Virus record (IMG/VR): IMGVR_UViG_3300043438_001998
Coordinates: 1 to 64,000 of that record
Length of the DNA: 64,000 nt
DNA from: a virus
Reading direction: 5' to 3' (one strand)
In this document: positions 43,862-51,210 of the stretch, in pieces
Numbering within the stretch: the stretch's first letter is position 1
How the letters are laid out: every line of letters starts with the position of its first letter
The notes under the pieces: generated by a model
Database searches by the model: none
What the model was told of the DNA's origin: nothing
Seen by the model: the letters and a program-made list of their open reading frames with translations, nothing else
Translations under genes and position numbers: made by a program

Positions 43862-44305
43862 CTACTTGTTTTTGAGGATGTCAAATATCCGTTGTTGTTC
43901 CAACAACTTTTGTTCCAGTGCTCGATACTGGTCGCCTAGTGTTTTCAGTTGCTGGTAGTCTTGTTCCAGTGCTGGATTGGGTTCAAGCATGCCCAGTCGG
44001 GATTCTACTGCGGTCAACCAGTCGGACAAGTTCCTGCCTTGCAGTATCACGTTGCCTTCAAATTCTGCTGTTCCGCTGACCTTGAGTGATCCTGGGTTTA
44101 GATCAGTGAGATTTGTGTTCCATGATGTGCCTTGGTTTGCCCAGACTGAACTAGGTATGGTAGTACCACCACCTTTTATAGCATATGTAGGACTCAGCGG
44201 CGCAGTTACTGATCGGGCCGGTCCTTGCGGGATAGCAACATCGTCGACAATTATTGGCACTATACCGTCCCATGTAGATGTACTGCGTTTTGATGGTGCG
44301 GACAT
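43862..44305 (-). CDS. Probable virion protein with C-terminal coiled coil
   Basis: Start taken at MSAPSKRSTSTWDGIVPI (44305). It has VSGTAEFEGNVILQGRNLSD, a strand-rich middle, and an end with LEQDYQQLKTLGDQYRALEQ coiled coil. The C-terminal half (ESRLGMLEPNPALE) is typical of conserved phage structural proteins. Late-like sequences are nearby. Confidence 0.6.
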   Translation of the reverse strand: MSAPSKRSTSTWDGIVPIIVDDVAIPQGPARSVTAPLSPTYAIKGGGTTIPSSVWANQGTSWNTNLTDLNPGSLKVSGTAEFEGNVILQGRNLSDWLTAVESRLGMLEPNPALEQDYQQLKTLGDQYRALEQKLLEQQRIFDILKNK

Positions 44306-44461
44306 GTTGTAGTTTCTGTCAATTTTGTATTTTTTATTTGTTTGTGCATAATGATTATATTGTAAACATAAATATAACAGTAATGTATTTATTTGCGGAT
44401 ATATCATGTAAAATTTAGATTATTAGCAGGTGTAATTGTACTAAGAATTACTGATTACGAG

Positions 44462-44470
44462 AATAAATAG
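44462..44470 (+). promoter_or_regulatory. T4-late-like promoter element (AATAAATAG), plus strand
   Basis: Plus-strand AATAAATAG about 27 bp upstream of the ATG at 44497. Confidence 0.4.
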
Positions 44471-44496
44471 TTAAAATACGTTAATAGGAATTAAAA

Positions 44497-44841
44497 ATGA
44501 TAGAGCTAATTGATACCTTTATAAAACCAGATTCAGCTGAATGGTATGAATATGCTAGTCCACAAGGGTTAGCGGATATTAAAATAATAGAGGCAGCAAT
44601 TGATAATTTTATCTCTCTTTCTTTGGGAGAATCCCGGATAAAGATGTACAACGGTAATACAGGCACCGCTACCATTGTTCTTGCAGATTGGGATAGAGAA
44701 AACGAATGGTACAATTATGTAGACGAGAACCCAGATTTCTTAAATAGTCTAATAAATTGGTTGGTGTACAATAGAGATAACGGGATCAGTCAAAGTGAGT
44801 CACAGCAAAGATTGCTAGATGAACATGTTGACCATGGTTAA
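44497..44841 (+). CDS. Hypothetical protein (114 aa), plus strand
   Basis: Acidic protein with ATIVLADWDRENEWYNYVD and FLNSLINWLVYN, ending with a helical segment rich in Gln/Glu. Orientation is opposite to its neighbours, and it lies beside the tRNA cluster, so it may be an independently acquired gene. Family not recognised. Confidence 0.5.
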   Translation: MIELIDTFIKPDSAEWYEYASPQGLADIKIIEAAIDNFISLSLGESRIKMYNGNTGTATIVLADWDRENEWYNYVDENPDFLNSLINWLVYNRDNGISQSESQQRLLDEHVDHG

Positions 44842-44861
44842 AAATTACTAAGTGATTTTGG

Positions 44862-44932
44862 TTGCAGGACCAGGAATCGAACCTGGGACTGTAGCTTATG
44901 AGACTACCGTTTTACCGCTTCACTATCCTGCG
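44862..44932 (-). tRNA. tRNA-Met/fMet (CAT), initiator-like acceptor
   Basis: Cloverleaf on the minus strand with anticodon loop CTCATAA. The acceptor arm opens with C1 facing A72 (mismatch) and has discriminator A73, the hallmark of bacterial initiator tRNA. The anticodon stem lacks the three G:C pairs of initiators, so elongator or Ile-CAT is not excluded. CCA is not encoded. Confidence 0.8.
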
Positions 44933-44978
44933 ATTGTTCTTACACCAATTTAAAACGCTTTAATACTTGTTCGATTCT

Positions 44979-45173
44979 TTAAATGGAATTACTGGCACGC
45001 TTGGCCTCTTTTGCATTGTAATGCTCCTCAATTGCTAGTATTGCCCAGGCCACCAATGCAGACATATTGGCATACACCGCAGCCGGGTTATCTGCGCCGT
45101 AGCAGACAATCAAGTTAAACACAGTGATGATGCAAATAGTGGCCGGGAACCATCGTTTGAAAAATATAATCAT
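44979..45173 (-). CDS. Small membrane protein (64 aa)
   Basis: Start taken at MIIFFKRWFPATICIITVF (45173); the longer frame passes through tRNA-Trp. Two TM-like segments, and DNPAAVYANMSALVAWAIL, a motif also in the protein at 51754-51951. Unknown function. Confidence 0.55.
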   Translation of the reverse strand: MIIFFKRWFPATICIITVFNLIVCYGADNPAAVYANMSALVAWAILAIEEHYNAKEAKRASNSI

Positions 45174-45197
45174 TGCCAACTCCTTGATAGAAAAATA

Positions 45198-45271
45198 TGG
45201 CTCCGGTGGAGAGAATCGAACTCCCACCAGCGGTTTTGGAGACCGCTGCGCTGCCATTACGCCACACCGGA
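45198..45271 (-). tRNA. tRNA-Trp (CCA)
   Basis: Anticodon loop CTCCAAA, acceptor TCCGGTG/CACCGGA, and encoded CCA. Confidence 0.93.
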
Positions 45272-45285
45272 ATTTACTGTACTAA

Positions 45286-45525
45286 TTACTTTTGAAGAAC
45301 TTTGTTCAGTCGTTGAACGCTCTCGTCAATCTGCTCTTCCAGTTTCAATTGATTCAGCATGGCTCGATACATGGTCCAGATCAAGCATACAATTACACCT
45401 GCTGCAAAGACCCACATGAACATTTCAGGATTGAGTTGAAACAACATAACGGTCAATGCTGGGGAAACGATACACAATGCAAAAAATCCAGCTGTACGTG
45501 CTGCTGCACGAATTCGTATATCCAT
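45286..45525 (-). CDS. Small membrane protein (79 aa)
   Basis: Two hydrophobic segments (AGFFALCIVSPALTVMLFQL and FMWVFAAGVIVCLIWTMY) and a short charged tail with LKLEEQIDESVQ. Located between the tRNAs. Unknown function. Confidence 0.55.
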   Translation of the reverse strand: MDIRIRAAARTAGFFALCIVSPALTVMLFQLNPEMFMWVFAAGVIVCLIWTMYRAMLNQLKLEEQIDESVQRLNKVLQK

Positions 45526-45547
45526 TCTGTTACTCCTTGATAAAAAA

Positions 45548-45724
45548 TTATTTTAGTTTACGCAAATACTCGATACCATACAGGCCTTTTTCAAATTCAT
45601 TGAGTGCTGTTACACAATCACGGTTGGCAGTACCCACAGTACTTTTGTGTCCGTTACGCAATTCGCGTACTCTGACACTGGCCATCAGTACTAAATTAAA
45701 TCTATTTTCAATTGGTTTATGCAT
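45548..45724 (-). CDS. rpoZ: RNA polymerase omega-like small subunit
   Basis: 58 residues with PIENRFNLVLMASVRVRELR and TALNEFEKGLYG. These match the two conserved blocks of bacterial omega (NRFDLVLVAARRARQ and ALREIEEG). Length is shorter than E. coli omega (91 residues) and lacks its tail, as in several phage-encoded omega-like proteins. It could associate with host beta' during infection. Confidence 0.8.
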   Translation of the reverse strand: MHKPIENRFNLVLMASVRVRELRNGHKSTVGTANRDCVTALNEFEKGLYGIEYLRKLK

Positions 45725-45774
45725 ATTTCTTTCATGTGTGTTTGCTTACTTAGCTAACGAACTTGTATTTAAGG

Positions 45775-46095
45775 TCAATGAAAACTTCCCTGAAAACAAT
45801 GCCGCATTTCGTGTCCAATTTCATGCATGGTGCTGTGTTGTCCGGTTATCACAATGCATGAATTGCCTTCCCAAAACGAGCAAGCATCTACACCAAATCC
45901 AAACCCACCAAGCCCACGACGTCGACTTTCTGCTTCGCAAGCCTTTTGCACGTTATCGGCAACAACCCATTTTATTGTGCTGGTGTTGGTAAAATTCTTG
46001 TTGGTGTTAAATCGTGCTTCGGGATCTTTCCACGATCCCGCAAAACTTGAAGTTGCAAAAATAGCAATTACAACAAAAGCAATAACGTTTTTCAT
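45775..46095 (-). CDS. Secreted protein with HEIGHEMRHC motif
   Basis: Start taken at MKNVIAFVVIAIFATSSFAG (signal peptide). The mature part has CEAESRRRGLGGFGFGVDA and ends MHEIGHEMRHCFQG. The HExxH-like string resembles a zinc-metallopeptidase core; the second His and trailing His/Cys could be ligands. Periplasmic activity on cell wall or protein is inferred. Promoter at 46126-46154. Confidence 0.65.
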   Translation of the reverse strand: MKNVIAFVVIAIFATSSFAGSWKDPEARFNTNKNFTNTSTIKWVVADNVQKACEAESRRRGLGGFGFGVDACSFWEGNSCIVITGQHSTMHEIGHEMRHCFQGSFH

Positions 46096-46125
46096 AGTCA
46101 ACACCTTATTAATTACTGTACAACT

Positions 46126-46154
46126 ATTATAGCAAAATGGGTATTTAAAGTCAA
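46126..46154 (-). promoter_or_regulatory. Sigma70-like promoter
   Basis: TTGACT, 17 bp, TATAAT on the minus strand, with CCCATTTTGC before the -10 as at 51982-52010. Confidence 0.72.
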
Positions 46155-46438
46155 CCTGATTTTTCGTTGCTATCTTTGTAATACTTTTGCTGCTTGTGCT
46201 TGCGTTCCTGCATGGTTTCTTGGCCCAGGGCTCGTCGCGGATTCATGCACATGTAACATCGGGGATCACCGCAGTTCAGTATTGCGGTTTTGTGGTTTCT
46301 ATGTGGCTGTTCAATGTATTTCCACTTGGTGCCTTGATGCATGGCATAGGATTTGGCAATACCAACTTGGCGTTGTATCTTGGTTTCGTCGTTGAATCTA
46401 CGACGACTGTTGCGAAACTTATCTTCCTCATGAGACAT
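46151..46438 (-). CDS. Small Zn-knuckle-like protein
   Basis: Start taken at MSHEEDKFRNSRRRFNDET (46438). A basic protein with ILNCGDPRCYMCMNPRR, a CX4CX2C-type metal-binding candidate. Resembles a small conserved phage family with CGxPxCxMCxNPR. Lies in the tRNA cluster. Confidence 0.6.
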   Translation of the reverse strand: MSHEEDKFRNSRRRFNDETKIQRQVGIAKSYAMHQGTKWKYIEQPHRNHKTAILNCGDPRCYMCMNPRRALGQETMQERKHKQQKYYKDSNEKSG

Positions 46439-46454
46439 AGCTTGCTCCTTAAAT

Positions 46455-46544
46455 TGGCGGAAGCGGTGAGATTCGAACTCACGGACCCATCTCTGAATCA
46501 CTAGTTTTCAAGACTAGAGCAATCGTCCACTCTGCCACACTTCC
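46455..46544 (-). tRNA. tRNA-Ser (TGA)
   Basis: Class II tRNA with a long variable arm, anticodon TGA, acceptor GGAAGTG/CGCTTCC, encoded CCA. Confidence 0.92.
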
Positions 46545-46562
46545 TTGCATTACTATTTAACC

Positions 46563-46640
46563 TGGAGCAACGGGCGTGATTCGAACACGCGGTTTTAGGG
46601 ATTTGCAGTCCCTTGCATTGGGCCGCTCTGCCACCGTTGC
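46563..46640 (-). tRNA. tRNA-Cys (GCA)
   Basis: Anticodon GCA, acceptor GCAACGG/CCGTTGC, encoded CCA, short variable loop. Confidence 0.9.
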
Positions 46641-46650
46641 ATAAACTTTT

Positions 46651-46725
46651 TGGTCCGGCTAGCAGGAATCGAACCCACATTAAAGGAGTAGAAATCCTCT
46701 GTATTATCCATTATACTATAGCCAG
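46651..46725 (-). tRNA. tRNA-Arg (TCT), overlaps HNH gene end
   Basis: Anticodon loop TTTCTAC, encoded CCA. The 5' ten bases (46716-46725) also form the last codons and stop of the HNH gene, an unusual gene overlap. Confidence 0.85.
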
Positions 46726-47063
46726 ACTAAACCTGCATGTACTTCGGCGTGACAATTAGCACACAATAAAGTACATTTATTAATTTCTTTTCTTAACTGC
46801 TCTATAGGAGCACCTCTTTTACCACTAATACCAAATTCTTTTATTGATGGATCAATGTGGTGCCACTGTAATGCCGCAAAAGATTTATCATACTTGCATC
46901 TTTCGCACTTGCCGCCACGCTCAATAATTAACTGGTCTAATTTATCTCTAGCAACTTTATAGGTTCGTTTATTCCAGCATTTTTTGCATTGATAACGATA
47001 CCCCTTTGCATAGAAATGCGATGCTCCTTCGATGCCGCAATCTTTACAGACATACTCTTTCAT
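46716..47063 (-). CDS. HNH endonuclease in tRNA cluster
   Basis: Start taken at MKEYVCKDCGIEGASHFY (47063). Zinc-binding CKDCG and CKKCW, CERCKYD, then the HNH core WHHIDP and TLLCANCHAEVH. A homing or group-I-associated type nuclease. The C-terminal codons overlap the tRNA-Arg 5' end. Upstream is a hairpin over a late-like promoter. Confidence 0.9.
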   Translation of the reverse strand: MKEYVCKDCGIEGASHFYAKGYRYQCKKCWNKRTYKVARDKLDQLIIERGGKCERCKYDKSFAALQWHHIDPSIKEFGISGKRGAPIEQLRKEINKCTLLCANCHAEVHAGLVWL

Positions 47064-47073
47064 TTTGCTCTCC

Positions 47074-47099
47074 TGGTTAGAGTATTTATCTCTAACCAA
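47074..47099 (-). repeat. Inverted repeat over HNH promoter
   Basis: Perfect 9-bp arms TGGTTAGAG and CTCTAACCA with a 7-bp TATTTAT loop. The late-like promoter GATAAATACT lies in the loop. A repressor site or a 5' UTR hairpin is possible. Confidence 0.6.
47081..47090 (-). promoter_or_regulatory. T4-late-like promoter element (GATAAATACT)
   Basis: Minus-strand GATAAATACT about 20 bp upstream of the HNH start. Confidence 0.4.
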
Positions 47100-47105
47100 A
47101 GATCA

Positions 47106-47182
47106 TGGTGGGCCGGGTGAGACTCGAACTCACTGTCACCCGATTATGAGTCGGACGCTTATACCAGTTAAGCTTCCGGCCC
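47106..47182 (-). tRNA. tRNA-Met or Ile2 (CAT)
   Basis: Acceptor GGGCCGG/CCGGCCC, anticodon loop CTCATAA and encoded CCA. Elongator Met or lysidine-type Ile-CAT cannot be told apart here. Confidence 0.9.
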
Positions 47183-47235
47183 ACGAGTGCCCGCTTGATT
47201 ACTAGAACTTAATCTAGACCGCGCTACACAAAACT

Positions 47236-47318
47236 TGGTACCCGGAGCCGGACTTGAACCGGCACGCCATGAGCGGGAGATTTTAAGTCTCCTGTGTCTA
47301 CCATTCCACCACCCGGGC
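47236..47318 (-). tRNA. tRNA-Leu (TAA)
   Basis: Class II variable arm, anticodon TAA, encoded CCA. G1 faces T72 (wobble). Confidence 0.92.
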
Positions 47319-47333
47319 AAAACTTTTAAAACT

Positions 47334-47407
47334 TGGTGCCCCTTGACAGAATCGAACTGCCAATTGATGATTACAAATCAACTGTTATACCATTTAACTA
47401 AAAGGGC
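47334..47407 (-). tRNA. tRNA-Thr (TGT)
   Basis: Anticodon loop TTTGTAA, encoded CCA; one mismatch in the anticodon stem. Confidence 0.88.
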
Positions 47408-47413
47408 AAATCT

Positions 47414-47501
47414 TGGCGGAGAGTATAGGAATCGAACCTATCCACCGGTTACCCAGTGACAGTTTAGCAAACTGTTGCCTTAACCGCTCGGCCAACTCTC
47501 C
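47414..47501 (-). tRNA. tRNA-Ser (GCT)
   Basis: Class II with long variable arm, anticodon GCT, encoded CCA. Confidence 0.92.
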
Positions 47502-47513
47502 TAACTTGTTACT

Positions 47514-47542
47514 ATTATATAGTGTAGTACCTTTAATGTCAA
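47514..47542 (-). promoter_or_regulatory. Sigma70-like promoter for tRNA cluster 1
   Basis: TTGACA, 17 bp, TATAAT on the minus strand, a consensus promoter immediately upstream of tRNA-Ser(GCT). The tRNAs would be transcribed early by host polymerase. Confidence 0.85.
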
Positions 47543-48252
47543 GCAGTTTGTATATATGGATAGATTCTACGTAAGTCTTTACCAGCTAGACTCACTAGCT
47601 CATCTTTCTGAGTGCTTCTGTTAACGGCTAAACACGGGTGTATAACGGTTCCAGATTTTAGGGTCAATCCTTCTCCAAACACTTGACAGCTAAGACCCAC
47701 ATAAACATTATCTTCTAATGTGTTATAAACGTGAATACCTGCTTGCCGTTGTATTATACAATTTTTTCCAATAATGTTATGATGTCCAATTGCTGCATAT
47801 GAAAAAATACCAGTAAAATCTCCAATGGTGTTATATCCAGAAATATAAACAAAAGAATCAATCAAAACATTTTTTCCAATAGAAACTGTTTTATGTACAC
47901 AGGCAGTAGGATCAACCACTGATATACATTCTAAATTATACATTTCTATCAGGTCTATGAACTTTTTTTTCTTTTGTCTATCCCTGGCTTGAATTGGATT
48001 TTTTTCACTGGTCCAGTTTACTACTAAAAAAAAGTTAAAGTTTGATTTGTAAAATTCAAGTAAATTACTATCTTTAAAATTCTCTTCTGTATCAATGACA
48101 CTAATACCTTCAATGTTGTTGGTATTACCGTAATAATCATTGTCTATCAGACCGTGTACCTTGATATCTAATTTTTCAAATAGATCTTTATAATACCACA
48201 AAGCTGCATTAGATCCTAAAAATATTACAGGTTTACTATTATCGTTAATCAT
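47539..48252 (-). CDS. NeuD-like hexapeptide sugar O-acyltransferase
   Basis: An N-terminal Rossmann-like part (PVIFLGSNAALWYY, VHGLIDNDYYG) precedes left-handed beta-helix hexapeptides (VSIGKNVLIDSFVYISGYNT, IGKNCIIQRQAGIHVYN). The layout matches NeuD/PglD-type sugar acyltransferases. Acyl transfer to an amino-sugar of a surface glycan is expected. Coupled to the oxygenase-like gene. Confidence 0.8.
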   Translation of the reverse strand: MINDNSKPVIFLGSNAALWYYKDLFEKLDIKVHGLIDNDYYGNTNNIEGISVIDTEENFKDSNLLEFYKSNFNFFLVVNWTSEKNPIQARDRQKKKKFIDLIEMYNLECISVVDPTACVHKTVSIGKNVLIDSFVYISGYNTIGDFTGIFSYAAIGHHNIIGKNCIIQRQAGIHVYNTLEDNVYVGLSCQVFGEGLTLKSGTVIHPCLAVNRSTQKDELVSLAGKDLRRIYPYIQTA

Positions 48253-48827
48253 TGATTAATAAAATAAGGTTTAAAAAAATTAACAGTTTCTTGCCAAGAC
48301 GAAAAGGTAGATGATTGAAATCTAAGACTAAACGTCCATCTATGTTGATTGCTATTATTTAAAATTCTATGAGGAATTGCTGCATTAATTAATGTTGGTT
48401 TTAAAATTTGACAACGTTCAATTTCAGTTACTTCGTTGTCATCCCATTGCTGATATTCCATGTTGCTAAAATTCTTTTTAGATTGCGTAATCATGTCATG
48501 ATTATTGGGCTGGTACCAAATCATATATGAATCTAGCCCACTTAATACCCAATTAACACCAATTTGGTTAGTACCAGGTGGCCCATCACGATGTATAATG
48601 CTGTTCATGTTGGGTGGACCACAAAAAAGATGACAATTGTTAATTTTTAATTTATGTTCGGCCGCCCAGTGTTGTATATCTAGATGCACTACTTCCAAAT
48701 TTTTATCTTCAACATAATGCCAGAGATACCATTTTTGTTGGTCAAAATTTTCTTGCTCGAGCGCAGGAAAAACAAAATTGTCTTTTAACGGATTAGTAAA
48801 AAAGTTCAATTCATGATAATTTTTCAT
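48249..48827 (-). CDS. 2OG-Fe(II) oxygenase-like protein
   Basis: Start taken at MKNYHELNFF (48827). Motif HRD in NSIIHRDGPPG with a distal His (AAIPHRILNN) and an Arg strand (RWTFSLRF), the facial triad plus 2-oxoglutarate-binding Arg plan. Short for the family, so catalysis is not certain. Confidence 0.6.
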   Translation of the reverse strand: MKNYHELNFFTNPLKDNFVFPALEQENFDQQKWYLWHYVEDKNLEVVHLDIQHWAAEHKLKINNCHLFCGPPNMNSIIHRDGPPGTNQIGVNWVLSGLDSYMIWYQPNNHDMITQSKKNFSNMEYQQWDDNEVTEIERCQILKPTLINAAIPHRILNNSNQHRWTFSLRFQSSTFSSWQETVNFFKPYFINQ

Positions 48828-49884
48828 CTTGTACTGTATATTTTTCATACTTTGCTTTTTCGTTAAAAATATGTTCTCTATCTTTGTCAACTAGCCTAGC
48901 AAAATCATCTAGACTATATAATAACCCATTGTGTCTAATCTGAGAAGCTCTAAATGTCTGTGGAGTATTAAAAATTTTATTTAGATAACAAATGGTTCTT
49001 GCCATGGTACGTTTATCGCCATCTTTGACATTGGTAGGTCTTTTATGCAACGTTATTTCTTGATCCATGAATACAATTTGGCCATCTTGCCAATTTTGAG
49101 TATGCACATATTCTTCTTTGTACACAACTTTTTTTAATTCGTCCATTATACGATTACTTTCTGCAATAGACATACCAACGAATCCGTCAAAACTATGACT
49201 AGGAATCTTCATACCCGATAACCCAGTTGCTGTTTCTCTATACAGCCGAGTCTCCATGCCATCAATAGGAACCATGTTATAATGTATAATCAATGTTTGT
49301 ACAGGATTCAATCCAGGGGCCATCACATGATCAACCCACTTGTGTTTTACAAACAATTCTTTAACTGTGCTGCGCATGTCTGAGCTCAATGATTCATATG
49401 CATCGTGTGTGCATAAAAACTGCGTTTGACTGTTTACAGTATCGCTTATGCTTTTGAGACCAATGATCCGTTGCCCATCATCAAATGCACACTGATCGCT
49501 GTGCCAATCCAATTCTCCATTTTGGAAGATTCCGGATGGTCTACCCTTGGGGCCTTTTTTATAACTCACCATGCTTACTGCCTTATGCATGTCGTTTCCT
49601 GCTGAATTACTGACGTAACCCAAGTTTACAAGAATTTCTCTCCAATGGCGGCCTTCAATTTTCTTTTCAGTCACATACTCGTGAATTAACGCTCTACTTG
49701 GATCACCCCATTCTAACATACTTTTATACAACATTTCTGTGGTAATATCTTGTTCAACAACTACTATACACTGTGATGCACACAATTTACCCAATTCTGT
49801 AATCTCGTCCGGCGACGCCCAATCAATATCGTATGCCTCGAGGCCAACACTGGCCCCATAATTTTTCAATGGTCTGGTTTTCAT
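48811..49884 (-). CDS. TauD/TfdA-family 2-oxoglutarate dioxygenase
   Basis: The His-X-Asp motif is in LDWHSDQCAFDDG, the distal His in EITLHKRPTNV, and the Arg in KRTMARTICYL. At 357 residues it fits the TauD-like family. It would hydroxylate an unknown substrate using 2OG and O2. Heads an operon with the second oxygenase-like and acyltransferase genes. Structured leader and late promoter lie upstream. Confidence 0.78.
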   Translation of the reverse strand: MKTRPLKNYGASVGLEAYDIDWASPDEITELGKLCASQCIVVVEQDITTEMLYKSMLEWGDPSRALIHEYVTEKKIEGRHWREILVNLGYVSNSAGNDMHKAVSMVSYKKGPKGRPSGIFQNGELDWHSDQCAFDDGQRIIGLKSISDTVNSQTQFLCTHDAYESLSSDMRSTVKELFVKHKWVDHVMAPGLNPVQTLIIHYNMVPIDGMETRLYRETATGLSGMKIPSHSFDGFVGMSIAESNRIMDELKKVVYKEEYVHTQNWQDGQIVFMDQEITLHKRPTNVKDGDKRTMARTICYLNKIFNTPQTFRASQIRHNGLLYSLDDFARLVDKDREHIFNEKAKYEKYTVQDEKLS

Positions 49885-49904
49885 TTTTATCCTTTAGTAA
49901 ATAT

Positions 49905-50012
49905 ATTGCTAGTAGAAGTTCTACTCACGGACGGCGTTCCGCATAATCTAATGCGGTAAAGAGGTAGCTCCCCAAGCGTCTAATAGACCGACGTCAACAC
50001 TATGTTGGCGCT
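49905..50012 (-). ncRNA. Structured 5' leader of oxygenase operon (unknown class)
   Basis: At least four hairpins within 110 nt: 49911-49925 (AGTAGAA/TTCTACT), 49939-49956 (CCGCAT/ATGCGG), 49978-49988 (GTCT/AGAC) and 49995-50007 (CAACA/TGTTG). It lies between a consensus late promoter and the TauD-like gene. It may be a riboswitch-like or cis-regulatory RNA; no known class is recognised. Confidence 0.5.
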
Positions 50013-50018
50013 GCACTA

Positions 50019-50028
50019 CTATTTATAT
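50019..50028 (-). promoter_or_regulatory. T4-late-type promoter (TATAAATA)
   Basis: Minus strand carries exact TATAAATA (50020-50027) within ATATAAATAG, about 10 bp upstream of the structured leader. Confidence 0.65.
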
Positions 50029-50051
50029 TAGCGTAACAGTCCTGTCAACCT

Positions 50052-50615
50052 TTACATTGTAGGACCGTTACCGTTTTTAAATCCTACTTCACCACCTTCT
50101 GCAACGATACGCTTGATCACATCTTCAAACAGCACGGGTGCAAAGTCAGTTTGTTCTACGCAGACGCAATGGTATCTAGTATCAACCGCACCATCTTTCA
50201 TTACTCTGTTACTGTGCAGATGTCCATGTATATTAGTACCAAAACGGCCTAGGCTGTCCGAGTGAATAGGAATATGACTCAGTATCATTCCGTTCATCAC
50301 GTGGTAGGCACGTAATTCTCTAAAGTATTCGCGGTACTCGTCGTCACGGAAGATATCGTGATTACCACGTATCAGCACCTTGTCCCCGTTTAGGCGAGCC
50401 AATGTACTCAATGCTCTACGATTGATCACAACATCACCCAGGTGATAAACTTTATCGTTGGGCCCAACACGCTCGTTCCAGGCCTTGACCATAAACTCAT
50501 CCATTTCTTCTGGATCGTCCCAAGGACGCAGTTTGGTCACACCATCGTTGCGTAGGAATCTACATACGCCAGCATGACCAAAATGCGTGTCACTTACTAA
50601 AAATACTGCTGGCAT
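50052..50615 (-). CDS. Metallophosphoesterase
   Basis: Start taken at MPAVFLVSDTHFGH. Motifs SDTHFGH, HLGDVVINRR, IRGNHDIFRDD and NIHGHLHSNRV form a full calcineurin-like site. Small, 187 residues, like YfcE-type or bis-nucleoside phosphatases. Distinct from the one at 42818-43657. Confidence 0.88.
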   Translation of the reverse strand: MPAVFLVSDTHFGHAGVCRFLRNDGVTKLRPWDDPEEMDEFMVKAWNERVGPNDKVYHLGDVVINRRALSTLARLNGDKVLIRGNHDIFRDDEYREYFRELRAYHVMNGMILSHIPIHSDSLGRFGTNIHGHLHSNRVMKDGAVDTRYHCVCVEQTDFAPVLFEDVIKRIVAEGGEVGFKNGNGPTM

Positions 50616-50631
50616 ATTCAACTCCTTTCTA

Positions 50632-50868
50632 TTATCCAAATATTGCTTTTATTACACGATAGTTTTTATCAGTGCCACGAACTTCTACCCGAGTCTTGTC
50701 AATTTCAGCTAGTTCTTGTGCTACCCCTTTAGCCCAGGGCAAAGGTAATTCTACTCGTTCATTGTCATGATCGGGATAGCGTAGCGGCATCCACTGTGCA
50801 TACCCACCAAATCCCTCAGCATTAGTTTCTGTTTGGGGATTGGCAAGCCAAATTTCATATAATGCCAT
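50632..50868 (-). CDS. Small hypothetical protein (78 aa)
   Basis: Reads YEIWLANPQTETNAEGFGGY and DKTRVEVRGTDKNYRVI. Beta-rich, no recognised family. Overlaps the phosphoesterase upstream region. Confidence 0.5.
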   Translation of the reverse strand: MALYEIWLANPQTETNAEGFGGYAQWMPLRYPDHDNERVELPLPWAKGVAQELAEIDKTRVEVRGTDKNYRVIKAIFG

Positions 50869-50881
50869 AATACTTTCCTTT

Positions 50882-51187
50882 CTATGCTGTTATCCAACGT
50901 TCTTGTTCTTTTAAATATATTGATTCATTACCATCGTATTCATCTACACGAAACACAGTTCCCTCTGGTAACCATAGTATGGACAAATCTTTGAGCCCGC
51001 CTACGTAGGCATCGGGATACTTCAGTGTTACGTAACTTAGAATTTTATCCGTTTCTTCGGCTTCTAGCCACGCCACAATGCTTGGATCAAAAAGCAATTC
51101 TTCAATCTGGTGACAACTATACCATCCGACACCATACTCGGGGCTATAAAGCACTGCCACTTGTCCGTCACGAATTACACGTTCCAT
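50882..51187 (-). CDS. Conserved phage protein (101 aa)
   Basis: Starts MERVIRDGQVAVLYSPEYG, with GVGWYSCHQIEELLFDPS and LPEGTVFRVDEYDG. Resembles a small protein common in proteobacterial phages. Function unknown. Confidence 0.6.
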   Translation of the reverse strand: MERVIRDGQVAVLYSPEYGVGWYSCHQIEELLFDPSIVAWLEAEETDKILSYVTLKYPDAYVGGLKDLSILWLPEGTVFRVDEYDGNESIYLKEQERWITA

Positions 51188-51210
51188 TATGCCCTCCTTT
51201 CTAAATATTT

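Noticed and set aside
45456-45992. 178-residue plus-strand frame
   Set aside because: It is antisense to the omega-like and metallopeptidase-like genes, which have family matches.
47235-47459. Plus-strand frame across tRNA genes
   Set aside because: It lies antisense to tRNA-Leu, tRNA-Thr and tRNA-Ser and has no coding support.
49905-50012. tmRNA or known riboswitch class
   Set aside because: No tag-peptide reading frame, no CCA-terminated acceptor, and no recognised riboswitch core.
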